From positions 1-64,000 of the forward strand of contig DAMCAP010000006.1 of assembly GCA_032059445.1 (NCBI GenBank): DNA of 64,000 bases, given 5' to 3'. The translations under genes were made by a program, and so were the position numbers. The stretch is from DAMCAP01 sp032059445. GTDB lineage: Bacteria; Bacillota; Clostridia; Oscillospirales; Ruminococcaceae. Shown piece by piece: positions 48,336 to 56,818 of this stretch (within the stretch, counting starts at the first letter, position 1; every line of letters begins with the position of its first letter). The notes beneath the pieces are model-generated. The model saw only the letters and a list, made by a program, of their open reading frames with translations. It was not told the DNA's origin and ran no database searches.

Positions 48336-48911
48336 ATGGCTACTCAGGATACAAGAAGAACTCTCATAGATACCACGAAACGGTTGCTGACCGAAGGTAC
48401 GCCCCTCGAAACCTTGACGGCACGGCAAATTTCTACTGAAGCAGGAACAAATCTAGCGATGATAAACTATAGCTTTAAATCCAAGGATGAGCTGTTAAAA
48501 ATTGCCATTGACGAGATTATAGCCGAAGAATTTGATCAGCACTCCCACATAGAGACACCAAACATACCAGCCAAGGAGCAACTGCGTAATTTGCTACTTC
48601 ATATTTGTTATGCAATGATTAAATATCGAGAGCTTACTAAGTTATCGATACCATACTTAATGTTAAATGAAGAAATCTCTCTGCCCCTCGATATACTTCC
48701 CTACATCAAAATCCATTTCGGAGCTCAAAAAAGTGACACCGATTGCCGTATAATCGCATTTCAAATGGTATATACAATGCAGCTGATTTTTTATAGGGCA
48801 GATGATTTTCGCAAGTATTGTGGAGTTGACATTACCAATCAACAGCAATTACAGGGCTTCCTTGATGCACAGTTAAATTTATTTTTGGGAGGTGCCACTG
48901 ATGAAAAATAG
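48336..48911 (+). CDS. TetR/AcrR family transcriptional regulator
   Basis: The 191-residue protein has an N-terminal helix-turn-helix: TARQISTEAGTNLAMINYSF near residue 28, then KSKDELLKIA, the usual TetR continuation. The C-terminal ligand domain shows no recognisable ligand signature. I choose ATG 48336 (MATQDTRRTLIDTTKRLL) because GGAGGG lies seven bases upstream; the frame open to 48264 covers the promoter. It overlaps the next gene by 11 bases and heads a three-gene operon that it probably represses. Confidence 0.93.
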   Translation: MATQDTRRTLIDTTKRLLTEGTPLETLTARQISTEAGTNLAMINYSFKSKDELLKIAIDEIIAEEFDQHSHIETPNIPAKEQLRNLLLHICYAMIKYRELTKLSIPYLMLNEEISLPLDILPYIKIHFGAQKSDTDCRIIAFQMVYTMQLIFYRADDFRKYCGVDITNQQQLQGFLDAQLNLFLGGATDEK

Positions 48912-49287
48912 TCTAAAGATACTCTCGCTAACTTCTTTTATATTTGCTACTCCTGCACTTATCGTGGTCGACTGGTACTACACAGGCAACGGGATCTTGA
49001 TCATGTTCCTTTTAGTAACAATCGGGCTTGTTCTTGACCAAATTGTACGAATGAACTACCCGAGCGACATCGTCGTTCCACTCTCCAATTACCATATTAA
49101 TAAGCTACTTAACATATTTACACTCGTTTTGCTTGTTCAATCTCCCATGGCATTGATTTTTGGCAACAAGGTGATGGATAAATTAGGTTTTTGGCTCATG
49201 ACAATCATGATTTGCCTTGGTCTTGTACTCAATCAAATTGCGAGATTGAGATTCAGCTATTGTATAGAAAAGGAGGATAATGATTAA
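48901..49287 (+). CDS. Small integral membrane protein, TetR operon
   Basis: The 128-residue protein has four hydrophobic segments (about residues 5-22, 27-45, 65-85 and 96-112) and a charged C-terminus (CIEKEDND). I do not recognise the family. ATG 48901 has GGGAGG eight bases upstream, within the end of the TetR gene. The stop overlaps the ATG of the next gene (TAATG). Genes controlled by adjacent TetR proteins are often export or membrane-stress functions; that is inference. Confidence 0.8.
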   Translation: MKNSLKILSLTSFIFATPALIVVDWYYTGNGILIMFLLVTIGLVLDQIVRMNYPSDIVVPLSNYHINKLLNIFTLVLLVQSPMALIFGNKVMDKLGFWLMTIMICLGLVLNQIARLRFSYCIEKEDND

Positions 49288-49466
49288 TGGCTATTTTGTT
49301 AAAGATAATGGGAGGCACATCGATCTTGATGCTGATTTGCACCATTATCTGTGGGTCGTGGATACGGTTTCATCCTCAGGAGGATATGCAATTTCATTTT
49401 GTGCTATCACTTACAACAGTTGTCATTTCACTACTAACCATTGTTTTATTCATGCTCAAGAAGTAA
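49287..49466 (+). CDS. 59-residue two-helix membrane protein, TetR operon
   Basis: The frame opens MAILLKIMGGTSILMLICTI and closes with VISLLTIVLFMLKK; two hydrophobic helices flank a short polar loop (HPQEDMQFH). It begins at the TAATG overlap with the preceding gene, with AGGAGG ten bases upstream, and is followed 18 bases later by the operon terminator. A competing frame (ATG 49280) is polar and unlikely. I do not recognise the family; it may form a complex with the 128-residue protein. Confidence 0.72.
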   Translation: MAILLKIMGGTSILMLICTIICGSWIRFHPQEDMQFHFVLSLTTVVISLLTIVLFMLKK

Positions 49467-49484
49467 TTAGCTTTATCTATTGAG

Positions 49485-49524
49485 AGAGATACCAAGGATG
49501 AAATCATGGTATCTCTGCTTTTAT
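49485..49524 (+). terminator. Terminator of the TetR operon
   Basis: AGAGATACCA (49485-49494) pairs with TGGTATCTCT (49507-49516), followed by GCTTTTATTT. Confidence 0.92.
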
Positions 49525-49738
49525 TTATAATAACCTAACGATGTTTCTTGTGCTGTAAGGAGAAAGCTTGTAGGCGATATCGGGCAAACTTTGCTTTTTT
49601 TACATAGACAGCCCAACAGGGGTAGAATCCTGGAGATTTTTATGATAAAATCATGGTGGTATGTGAAATAAAATAAATCCTTATTTCATATGGTTTGATA
49701 GGGCAATGAAATGACAGTATAGAAATTGGGGGAATGTT

Positions 49739-50956
49739 ATGTATCAGTTGGCCATGGTTGGCGTAGCCTTCGTATGCCTCTTTATCATGCTCAAAAAAAA
49801 GGTGAATTTCGGGGCAGCAATGGCAATTACAGCAGTTATTTTGACACTATTGGCGGGCCTAGGGCTTAAAGGCTTAATGGAGGTCATTTATCAGACCCTT
49901 ACTTCGCCAAAGTCTTTTGATACCTGTGCGGCGGTATTTACCATCGGCATTTTGGGTGGTCTGTGCGGGCGTTACGGCTTGCTTTATCGCATTGTAGATG
50001 GCCTTGGTGATCTGATCAGCAGCAAAAAAGTAATCGCAATGATTATCCCTGCACTTATGGGTATGATGCCTGTACCCGGTGGAGCGGTTATGTCGGTACC
50101 GTTTATCGATAAGCTGGGTGAGGATATCGAGCTCTCCCAACCAAGGAAGTCGGCAATTAACCTTGTGTTTCGGCATGTGAGTATGCTGGTGCTGCCTTAT
50201 TCCACCTCCCTGCTGATGATCAGTAGCATTCTTCCCCAAGTGGGTCTTTATGACATCATCCCTCTCAATGCAGCGTTTATCGTTGTGCTGTTACTAGCGG
50301 GCTATTATTGTTTTATTAAGGATGTAAAGATCCTGCAACCCAATCAAGCTTCCTTCAGCTTTAAAAAGCTAGCAAGGTTTCTGATAGATATGTCTCCAAT
50401 CTATGTGTGTATTATCCTAAACTTTAGCTTCGGAATCCCAATTTATTTAGGTGCGATCGTAAGCTTCTTGATTGTATACCTGCTTAGTGACAAGGTGGAT
50501 TTCTGGGGTAAGTTTAAGGCATCGGTCAACTTTAATGTAGTGGGTACCATCCTTGGCGTGCTGCTGCTGCAAAATGTCATCGGCAGGCTCGATGGGCTTC
50601 TGGGACTTCTGACCGGTTCAATTGGCACAGGACTGTGGGCAATGGGGCTGCTGGCAGTGGCTGCTTGGTTCTTTGGCACCATCACTGGCTTGTCGCTTGC
50701 TTCATTGGGTATAATACTGCCTATCTTAGGTGCTATGGGTCTTAGTGGCAATGCACTGCTGGTCTACACCTATGCCGTATTTGTTTCTTCTTACATAGGG
50801 TATTTCTTCTCTCCACTACATCTGTGTCAGGTATTTACCAATGAGTTCCTCTGTGTTTCTACCGGAGAGATTTACACCGAATATCGCAGGTATTTTGTGA
50901 TTACAATCCTTACAGCGGTTGTGACTTCACTGGGCTTCTATTTCTTATTGATTTAA
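49739..50956 (+). CDS. DUF401 family membrane protein, putative anion/dicarboxylate permease
   Basis: The 405-residue protein has about ten transmembrane segments. It shows FDTCAAVFTIGILGGLCGRY and MPVPGGAVMSVPFID, landmarks of the DUF401/COG1906 family related to gluconate-type permeases. Substrates are not established for the family. The fumarase genes lie 120 bases downstream, which would fit C4-dicarboxylate handling, but this is only context. The start is ATG 49739. Confidence 0.83.
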   Translation: MYQLAMVGVAFVCLFIMLKKKVNFGAAMAITAVILTLLAGLGLKGLMEVIYQTLTSPKSFDTCAAVFTIGILGGLCGRYGLLYRIVDGLGDLISSKKVIAMIIPALMGMMPVPGGAVMSVPFIDKLGEDIELSQPRKSAINLVFRHVSMLVLPYSTSLLMISSILPQVGLYDIIPLNAAFIVVLLLAGYYCFIKDVKILQPNQASFSFKKLARFLIDMSPIYVCIILNFSFGIPIYLGAIVSFLIVYLLSDKVDFWGKFKASVNFNVVGTILGVLLLQNVIGRLDGLLGLLTGSIGTGLWAMGLLAVAAWFFGTITGLSLASLGIILPILGAMGLSGNALLVYTYAVFVSSYIGYFFSPLHLCQVFTNEFLCVSTGEIYTEYRRYFVITILTAVVTSLGFYFLLI

Positions 50957-50984
50957 ATGACAGCGTTGATTTTTTATCATCTTT

Positions 50985-51016
50985 GGGCTTGCAGGCTTTC
51001 GTGGCCTAGCAAGCCC
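50985..51016 (+). promoter_or_regulatory. Strong hairpin between permease and fumarase genes
   Basis: GGGCTTGC (50985-50992) pairs with GCAAGCCC (51009-51016), and AGGC with GCCT inside. No T-run follows, so it may be an mRNA stability or processing element rather than a terminator. Confidence 0.5.
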
Positions 51017-51078
51017 TTGACGCTTATAGGCATGTGAAGTACGATAGCTAATCGCCCTTGGGGCAGGAGGAGATTATA

Positions 51079-51924
51079 ATGCGGCAGATCAATATAGCAG
51101 AGATTACGGATACAGTGGCAGAGTTGTTTTTAGAGGCCAACTATGTGATGAGCGAGGATGTAACGCAGGCGATTACAGGATTCCTGGCAAAAGAGACTTC
51201 CCCCATAGGAAGCAGTGTCTTGGATCAGATCCTTCGCAACAATCAAATCGCAGCCTCAGAGAGGATCGCCATCTGTCAGGATACAGGCATGGCCGTGGTA
51301 TTTGTCAAGCTTGGTCAAGAGGTGCAGGTCGTAGGGGGCAGCTTTAATCAAGCGATAAACGATGGCGTAGCAAGAGCATACAACGAGGGGTATCTACGTA
51401 AATCCATTGTGGATGACCCGATCTTTGAGAGAAAAAACACCCAGACCAATACGCCTGCTGTGATCCATCTGGAGCTGGTGGAGGGGGACGGGCTTGAGAT
51501 CACTGCTGTAGCAAAGGGCTTTGGCAGTGAAAATATGAGTGTGCTTGCCATGCTGACTCCTGCCCAAGGTGTAGAAGGAGTAAAGAAGGTGGTACTGGAT
51601 GCTGCGGCAAAGGCTGGCCCCAACCCCTGCCCGCCCACGGTAATCGGAGTGGGGGTAGGCGGCACCATGGAAAAAGCCGCTCAACTGGCAAAGCAGGCGA
51701 CAATTCGGGAGCTGGGTAGTCGTAACCCCAACCCTATGTATGCCGCTTTGGAAGAGGAGCTCCTGACCGAAATCAATAAGCTGGGTATTGGACCCAGCGG
51801 CACTGGCGGCAATACAACCTCCATCGGAGTCAACATAGAGTATTACCCTACCCATATTGCAGGCTTGCCGGTGGCTGTCAATGTGTGCTGTCATGCGGTA
51901 CGCCACGCAAGTCGTGTGCTTTAA
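51079..51924 (+). CDS. Class I fumarate hydratase, alpha subunit
   Basis: The alpha subunit carries the 4Fe-4S cluster of the two-subunit iron-sulfur hydratases (fumarase or L-tartrate dehydratase). Candidate cluster cysteines occur in ERIAICQDTGMAVVF near residue 73, in GPNPCPPTVIGVGVGG and in NVCCHAVRHASR at the end. The 281-residue protein starts at ATG 51079 (MRQINIAEITDTVAEL) with AGGAGG upstream. Fumarase is favoured over tartrate dehydratase by generality only. The beta subunit follows. Confidence 0.92.
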   Translation: MRQINIAEITDTVAELFLEANYVMSEDVTQAITGFLAKETSPIGSSVLDQILRNNQIAASERIAICQDTGMAVVFVKLGQEVQVVGGSFNQAINDGVARAYNEGYLRKSIVDDPIFERKNTQTNTPAVIHLELVEGDGLEITAVAKGFGSENMSVLAMLTPAQGVEGVKKVVLDAAAKAGPNPCPPTVIGVGVGGTMEKAAQLAKQATIRELGSRNPNPMYAALEEELLTEINKLGIGPSGTGGNTTSIGVNIEYYPTHIAGLPVAVNVCCHAVRHASRVL

Positions 51925-52013
51925 TCGATATTCATTGCATCACGGGCTTTATTATGCTATATTTTATTCAAAAGCTAGAGCATCGGCATTGTTGATGGAT
52001 CATTGCAGACACT

Positions 52014-52043
52014 TTTCCACATCTATCGCACAAGATGTGGAAA
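52014..52043. promoter_or_regulatory. Hairpin in the fumarase alpha-beta spacer
   Basis: TTTCCACATC (52014-52023) pairs perfectly with GATGTGGAAA (52034-52043). The spacer between the subunit genes is 237 bases, unusually long for subunits of one enzyme. There is no T-run. Confidence 0.5.
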
Positions 52044-52161
52044 GCTATGCTGGAATCGACGATCAAGACGTAAGCGATAAAAAATCACTTCGCTCTTAAG
52101 CTCTGCTTGGCAACTGCCCGTGAGCTACAGCAGACAAAAAGATCATGAAACGGAGTTTAAT

Positions 52162-52722
52162 ATGAATGATGTGATCAAACTTACCCTGCCTGTAGATGAC
52201 AGCATCACCCAGCACCTAAAAGCGGGAGATAAAGTAGAGCTGACAGGCTGGGTATATACCGGTAGAGATGCCGCACATAAGCGACTCTGCCAGTTGTTGA
52301 CAGAGGGCAAAGAGCTTCCTTTTGACATCAAGGGGCAGGCTATCTACTATGTGGGCCCTGCACCTGCAAAGCCCGGCTATGCTGTGGGCTCTGCGGGGCC
52401 TACCACCAGCTATAGGATGGATAGCTACACTCCACCACTATTGGAGCAGGGGCTTAAGCTAATGATTGGTAAGGGGCAGCGCTCCAAACAGGTGATCGAT
52501 GCCATGATCCAGCATAAGGCAGTGTACCTAGGGGTGGTAGGCGGCGTCGCAGCACTGGTATCTCGCAGTATCAAGCAAAGCGAGGTAATCGCTTACCCAG
52601 ACCTTGGTGCAGAAGCGGTGCATCGGTTTTATGTTGAGGATTTCCCTGCAACAGTAATCATCGATTGTATGGGTAACAATCTCTATGAAACCGAGCCCCC
52701 TAAGTATCGAATAACCGACTAA
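52162..52722 (+). CDS. Class I fumarate hydratase, beta subunit
   Basis: The 186-residue protein has the beta-subunit landmarks LKAGDKVELTGWVYTGRDAAHKR, IYYVGPAPAKPGYAVGSAGPTTSYRMD and KGQRSKQVIDAM, which form the substrate-binding swivel domain. I choose ATG 52162 (MNDVIKLTLPVDD), with CGGAG upstream. An earlier ATG in the same frame (52120) lacks a site. It should pair with the alpha subunit encoded upstream. Confidence 0.92.
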   Translation: MNDVIKLTLPVDDSITQHLKAGDKVELTGWVYTGRDAAHKRLCQLLTEGKELPFDIKGQAIYYVGPAPAKPGYAVGSAGPTTSYRMDSYTPPLLEQGLKLMIGKGQRSKQVIDAMIQHKAVYLGVVGGVAALVSRSIKQSEVIAYPDLGAEAVHRFYVEDFPATVIIDCMGNNLYETEPPKYRITD

Positions 52723-52747
52723 GTTTACGCAGGCAAGGAGCCCTATC

Positions 52748-53932
52748 ATGAAACAATCACATAAAGTAACCTATGGCATACTGGCGCTGCTGCTGTGCAT
52801 CGGTGGGCTTGCTTGGCTTTCCGAGTATAGTGCCACCCCACTGCAAAGCAGCCATCCCACTCAGGAGCAGCAGGAGCCTGCACCTGTGCCGTTTACACCC
52901 CGCAGTGTTAGGCTGATTGCCGCAGGGGATAACCTGATCCATGATGTAATCTATCAGCAGGCAAGGGCAAGAGCGGGCGGTGAAGGCTATGATTTTGATG
53001 CGGCTTATGCGCAGGTCGAGAAGCTTTTTGATCCCGAGGCGCTTACCTTTATTAATCAAGAAACCCCGCTGGCATCAAAGATCCTGCCTTTGTCAAATTA
53101 CCCAATGTTTAATTCGCCCACCGAAGTAGGGGACAAGCTGGTGGAGATGGGTTTTGACGCTATCAATCATGCCAATAACCATATGCTTGATAAAGGCGAA
53201 AAAGGTCTGCTTGCAACAATGGATTATTGGGAAGCTCAGCCTGTTGTCTTTATAGGGGCATGGCGGAGCAAGGAAGAAGCGGATAAACCGATTATTGTAA
53301 CGAAAAACGGCGTTGATATCGGCTTTGTAGCAGTCGCCGAGCAGACAAACGGTCTGAGCCTACCCCAAGGCAGCCCGGTGCACTACCTTCTATCTTCTGA
53401 TCTTGCTGGGATTAAGCGTCAGGTCGAGCTTACCCAGGCACACTGCGATTATCTTGTGGTGTCGATCCACTGGGGAGAAGAAAATGTGTTTAGCACCACC
53501 CCGGCTCAGGATGCATTGGCACAGGAGCTGGCAGATATGGGGGTTGATCTGGTATTGGGGCATCATTCCCATACCTTAGCACCCATGGAGTGGCTGCAAG
53601 GCAAGGAAGGGAAAAAGACACTGGTCGTCTACTCTCTTGGCAACTTTATCTCTGCCATGGCTTCCCCGCAAAATATGCTGGGTGGTGTGCTGGATATGCA
53701 GCTGGTGGAGGATACCACTACAGGGGAATTTACCGTAAAGTCGGCGCAGATGATCCCAGTGGTTACCCATTATGGCTATAGGTATCAAGATCTTAAGCTG
53801 TACCCCTTGGCAGAGTATACCGATCAGCTGGCAAAGGAGCACGGTATACGTGGGAAGCACCCGAACTTTAGTCGAGGGTATCTTTGGGAGATCTATCATA
53901 AGGTGATCCCGAAGGAGTTTGCGACCGCATAA
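52748..53932 (+). CDS. CapA family protein (metallophosphatase-like, exported)
   Basis: The 394-residue protein has an N-terminal membrane anchor (VTYGILALLLCIGGLAWL), a short Pro/Gln linker, then the CapA/PgsA fold. Motifs are LIAAGDNLIHD near residue 57, FINQETPLAS, DAINHANNHMLDKGEKG, SIHWGEEN and LVLGHHSHTLAPMEW, the metal-ligand-like residues of the calcineurin-type fold. Family members take part in poly-gamma-glutamate or capsule synthesis, but many are of unknown role, and no cap/pgs genes are nearby. AAGGAG precedes ATG 52748. Confidence 0.92.
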   Translation: MKQSHKVTYGILALLLCIGGLAWLSEYSATPLQSSHPTQEQQEPAPVPFTPRSVRLIAAGDNLIHDVIYQQARARAGGEGYDFDAAYAQVEKLFDPEALTFINQETPLASKILPLSNYPMFNSPTEVGDKLVEMGFDAINHANNHMLDKGEKGLLATMDYWEAQPVVFIGAWRSKEEADKPIIVTKNGVDIGFVAVAEQTNGLSLPQGSPVHYLLSSDLAGIKRQVELTQAHCDYLVVSIHWGEENVFSTTPAQDALAQELADMGVDLVLGHHSHTLAPMEWLQGKEGKKTLVVYSLGNFISAMASPQNMLGGVLDMQLVEDTTTGEFTVKSAQMIPVVTHYGYRYQDLKLYPLAEYTDQLAKEHGIRGKHPNFSRGYLWEIYHKVIPKEFATA

Positions 53933-54135
53933 TCGATTTTAAGAGAGCTTGGAATTGATAAATATGGGATTAGGGCTTTTATTATTTCGATTTATGATAT
54001 ATAATAAACATAGTGTGTGGATTATCATGATTGCTTTTACACTCTTAGACTGTGCAACGCAGTATTTTATCTAAACCGATGCACTGTATTTATAGTACCT
54101 TATGTGATTGATTCTATATAAAGGAGAAGTTTCTG

Positions 54136-55101
54136 ATGAAAAAACTATTTGCAGGCGTTTTGACTTTGGCTATGATTCTAAGCATGTCCCTGACTGCGAT
54201 GGCAAGTGAGCTGATTTCGATTACCCTCGAGGGGGAAGATTACGAAACAGGCTGCTTCGTGCCAGGTAAGACTTACTATTTAGAGGCTATGGATGGCAAA
54301 TATCAAATCGACGATGATTTCTTTAAATACTTTAAGACCAAGATTGATATCCTTGGCGATGGCAAGAAGTATATCACCGGCGCTAAGTTTCAGAAGATGC
54401 GCGATGGCTACTACCGCTTGACATTTAAGGTAAACCCTAACTATGGCTATAAGGATAATGTAGATATTGAGATGCATATCCTTGCTACCGATAAAAAGGA
54501 TAGTGACAATATTTATACCACAGTACTGAATTTCACAGTAGGCTACGGCGGTAATCCGGAGTTCTGTTCTGATGAAGAAATGACGATCTATGCTCGAAAT
54601 CCTCTCGTTGAGTTTGACGAGTATTTAAAGGGCAAGACCACTAAAATTAATTTTGACGACTACGGCTCTTACTCCTTTAAGGTAGGCACAGCTCGTATGA
54701 TCAACTTTGCCCATACTATCGAGCCCAACACCTCGGTCGAGAATGCCAACCCCAGCGCTGATCTGACGTTCTTAGATTTCTACGCACGTCCTACCTTTGG
54801 CACAGAGGGTACACTGCGCATGTATGCCCCCGATGCAAAGTACCTCTATAAGGTAGCCAGCGACAATAGCCTGACTCGCTTGATTGCACCAAAAGATGAC
54901 GATGAGTTCGTGATCAAGACCTCCAGTCTTGACTCCTATGTAGCCTCCAACATTGCCCTCAAAGCAGTAGGCACCGAGTCAACCGGTGGAAGCACTGAAA
55001 CCACACAACCTGATGACACCACCCCTGATAATACAAGCAACACTGGCAGCGGCTCTGGCAGCGGTATAAAGCGAAACCCTGCTACCGGCACAGCAGCATA
55101 G
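54136..55101 (+). CDS. Secreted protein with C-terminal Thr/Ser-rich tail and NPATG end
   Basis: The 321-residue protein has a classical signal peptide (MKKLFAGVLTLAMILSMSL, cleavage likely after AMA). A beta-rich acidic body of about 250 residues with no family I recognise is followed by a low-complexity linker (TESTGGSTETTQPDDTTPD) and a terminus IKRNPATGTAA. NPxTG resembles a sortase recognition motif, but the hydrophobic helix and positive tail of a real sorting signal are missing. AAGGAG precedes ATG 54136; a strong terminator follows. Confidence 0.8.
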   Translation: MKKLFAGVLTLAMILSMSLTAMASELISITLEGEDYETGCFVPGKTYYLEAMDGKYQIDDDFFKYFKTKIDILGDGKKYITGAKFQKMRDGYYRLTFKVNPNYGYKDNVDIEMHILATDKKDSDNIYTTVLNFTVGYGGNPEFCSDEEMTIYARNPLVEFDEYLKGKTTKINFDDYGSYSFKVGTARMINFAHTIEPNTSVENANPSADLTFLDFYARPTFGTEGTLRMYAPDAKYLYKVASDNSLTRLIAPKDDDEFVIKTSSLDSYVASNIALKAVGTESTGGSTETTQPDDTTPDNTSNTGSGSGSGIKRNPATGTAA

Positions 55102-55120
55102 GAATGATCTAATTTGAAAT

Positions 55121-55164
55121 AGCAGGCGAAGACAGCAAAAATACGCTGTCTTCGCCTGCTTTGT
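55121..55164 (+). terminator. Terminator of the secreted-protein gene
   Basis: A perfect 16-bp stem (AGCAGGCGAAGACAGC, 55121-55136, with 55145-55160) is followed by TTTG. Confidence 0.95.
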
Positions 55165-55208
55165 TTGATGGAACGACTATTAAAATTCTTATAGCCTCTT
55201 TGGTAAAA

Positions 55209-55237
55209 TTTCTATCTATAGAAAATATCTATAGAAA
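55209..55237. promoter_or_regulatory. Repeated TCTATAGA motif, candidate operator
   Basis: ATCTATAGAAA occurs twice in direct order (starting about 55214 and 55227); each contains the palindrome TCTATAGA. The first copy also forms TTCTATctATAGAA. It lies about 100 bases upstream of the C_GCAxxG_C_C gene. Confidence 0.5.
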
Positions 55238-55332
55238 CAGAAATCCCATAAAGATTATGAATTTGATTTTATATGTCGTTTTTGTTATGATTATGTAGAA
55301 TTCTGATGAAACTTAAATGAGGAGAAATAATT

Positions 55333-55809
55333 ATGCAAATTAAAAAAGAAGTAAGTATAGAAAAAATCAGGAAGGAAGCAGAGGATCTATTTCGTGGCGG
55401 ATTCTTTTGCTCCGAGGCAGTAATTTCAGTCATCCGCTCTAATTTTGAGCTGGATGTACCCGAGGAGATTATTGCAATGGCTTCCGGCTTCCCTGTAGGC
55501 ATCGGCCGCTCTAAGTGCCTTTGCGGCGCTGTATCAGGTGGTGTCATGGCGATAGGTCTGCTTTTTGGCCGTACAGTACAAAAAGACCCCCAGGTAGAGC
55601 AGACACTGGCTCTTTCTAAGGAGCTTCACGATTGGTTTAAGGTTGCTAATGGCAAAAATGCTCTGTGCTGCCGTATCCTCACCAAGGAGTTTGACATGGG
55701 GCAGGGTGAGCATAAGGAGCAGTGCATCCGCTATACTGGCTTAGTGGCAGCCAAAGTTGCTGAAATGATTGTGCGTGAAAAGGGTCTCGTCAATACCGAC
55801 GTTGCCTAA
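55333..55809 (+). CDS. C_GCAxxG_C_C family protein (redox-type cysteine protein)
   Basis: The 158-residue protein matches the family pattern: FRGGFFCSEAVISVI near residue 25, KCLCGAVSGGVMAIG near residue 60, a CC pair in NALCCRILTKEF near residue 117 and a later Cys in EQCIRYTGLVAAKVAEM. The conserved cysteines suggest a redox or metal-cluster role, and the family is common in anaerobes. The function is not established. GAGGAG precedes ATG 55333. It is 18 bases upstream of the TDT transporter gene, probably in the same operon. Confidence 0.92.
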   Translation: MQIKKEVSIEKIRKEAEDLFRGGFFCSEAVISVIRSNFELDVPEEIIAMASGFPVGIGRSKCLCGAVSGGVMAIGLLFGRTVQKDPQVEQTLALSKELHDWFKVANGKNALCCRILTKEFDMGQGEHKEQCIRYTGLVAAKVAEMIVREKGLVNTDVA

Positions 55810-55827
55810 TTTGGAGAGGATATAACT

Positions 55828-56751
55828 ATGGTTAAAAAGATTCCCCTACCGATCACAGGTGTAATGCTGGGGCTGGCAGCCCTGGGAAACCTACTGCAAA
55901 GCTACTCTGAGGGTCTGCGCCTACTGTGTGGCGGAGCCTCTGCAATACTTGGCATACTGTTTCTTATCAAGCTCTTTGCTTACCCTGGCATGGTGAAAGA
56001 AGATATGAAAAATCCTATCATGGCAAGTGTATCAGGTACATTTCCGATGGCACTTATGCTGCTGTCGGTGTATCTTAAGCCTTTTGTAGGTGCCGGTGCA
56101 GTTTATTTGTGGTATATTGGCATAGCACTCCACGTGGTGCTGATCCTATACTTTACCCAGAAGTTTATGATGAAGCTTGACGTCACCAAGGTTTTTGCAA
56201 GCTACTTCATCGTGTATGTAGGCATTGCAGTAGCGGGCATCACTGCTCCTGCTTTTGGTATGCTGGCAATTGGTAGCGGGGCATTTTGGTTTGCATTTGC
56301 AGCTCTACTGTGCTTATTGGCGCTGGTAGGCTATCGATATGTCAAGTTCCCGCAGATACCTGATCCAGCCAAGCCACTCTTTTGCATATTTGCGGCTCCT
56401 ACCAGCCTTTGCCTTGCCGCTTACATCCAGTCGGTAGAGGCTAAGTCTGCATCGATGGTAATGGGTATGCTGCTGCTCTCCAGTGCTATCTATCTGCTTG
56501 TTCTCATCAAGCTGCCTTCGCTGCTTAAGCTGCCCTTTTTTCCGAGCTATGCAGCATTTACCTTCCCCTTCGTGATTACTGCCATCGCTGCCAAGATGTC
56601 GCTGGCCTTCTTTACCAAGGCACAGATTTCTGTCTCGTTTTTGCCATATGTGGTGATGCTTGAGACTGCTATCGCTGCTGTGTTGGTTGTTTATACACTG
56701 ATTCGCTATATGCATTTCCTTGTAGCAGCTCCTGCGGCTGCCAAAAAATAA
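55828..56751 (+). CDS. TDT family transporter (tellurite-resistance/dicarboxylate type)
   Basis: The 307-residue protein has about ten transmembrane segments. The N-terminal PLPITGVMLGLAALGNLLQS is the TDT family opening (P-x-x-x-x-G-x-x-x-G-x-x-x-L-G-N). TehA-like relatives include tellurite, malate and sulfite transporters and SLAC1-type anion channels. Substrate here is unknown; pairing with a cysteine-rich redox protein could hint at a sulfur or oxyanion substrate, which is inference. Ends at a bidirectional terminator. Confidence 0.9.
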   Translation: MVKKIPLPITGVMLGLAALGNLLQSYSEGLRLLCGGASAILGILFLIKLFAYPGMVKEDMKNPIMASVSGTFPMALMLLSVYLKPFVGAGAVYLWYIGIALHVVLILYFTQKFMMKLDVTKVFASYFIVYVGIAVAGITAPAFGMLAIGSGAFWFAFAALLCLLALVGYRYVKFPQIPDPAKPLFCIFAAPTSLCLAAYIQSVEAKSASMVMGMLLLSSAIYLLVLIKLPSLLKLPFFPSYAAFTFPFVITAIAAKMSLAFFTKAQISVSFLPYVVMLETAIAAVLVVYTLIRYMHFLVAAPAAAKK

Positions 56752-56775
56752 ATTTGCTTCTCCTATTTTCTTTAT

Positions 56776-56815
56776 AAAAGGCGGCTGTCAGCATGTTTAC
56801 TGACAGCCGCCTTTT
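56776..56815. terminator. Bidirectional terminator
   Basis: AAAAGGCGGCTGTCAG (56776-56791) pairs perfectly with CTGACAGCCGCCTTTT (56800-56815), between convergent genes. Confidence 0.95.
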
Positions 56816-56818
56816 AAT

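Noticed and set aside
49280..49483. 67-codon frame starting at ATG 49280
   Set aside because: It overlaps the 59-residue frame at 49287, is polar and motif-free, and lies only three bases from AGGAGG; the hydrophobic frame with TAATG coupling is better supported.
51857..52099. 80-codon plus-strand frame between the fumarase genes
   Set aside because: It begins inside the alpha subunit gene without a ribosome binding site and has no protein-like pattern.
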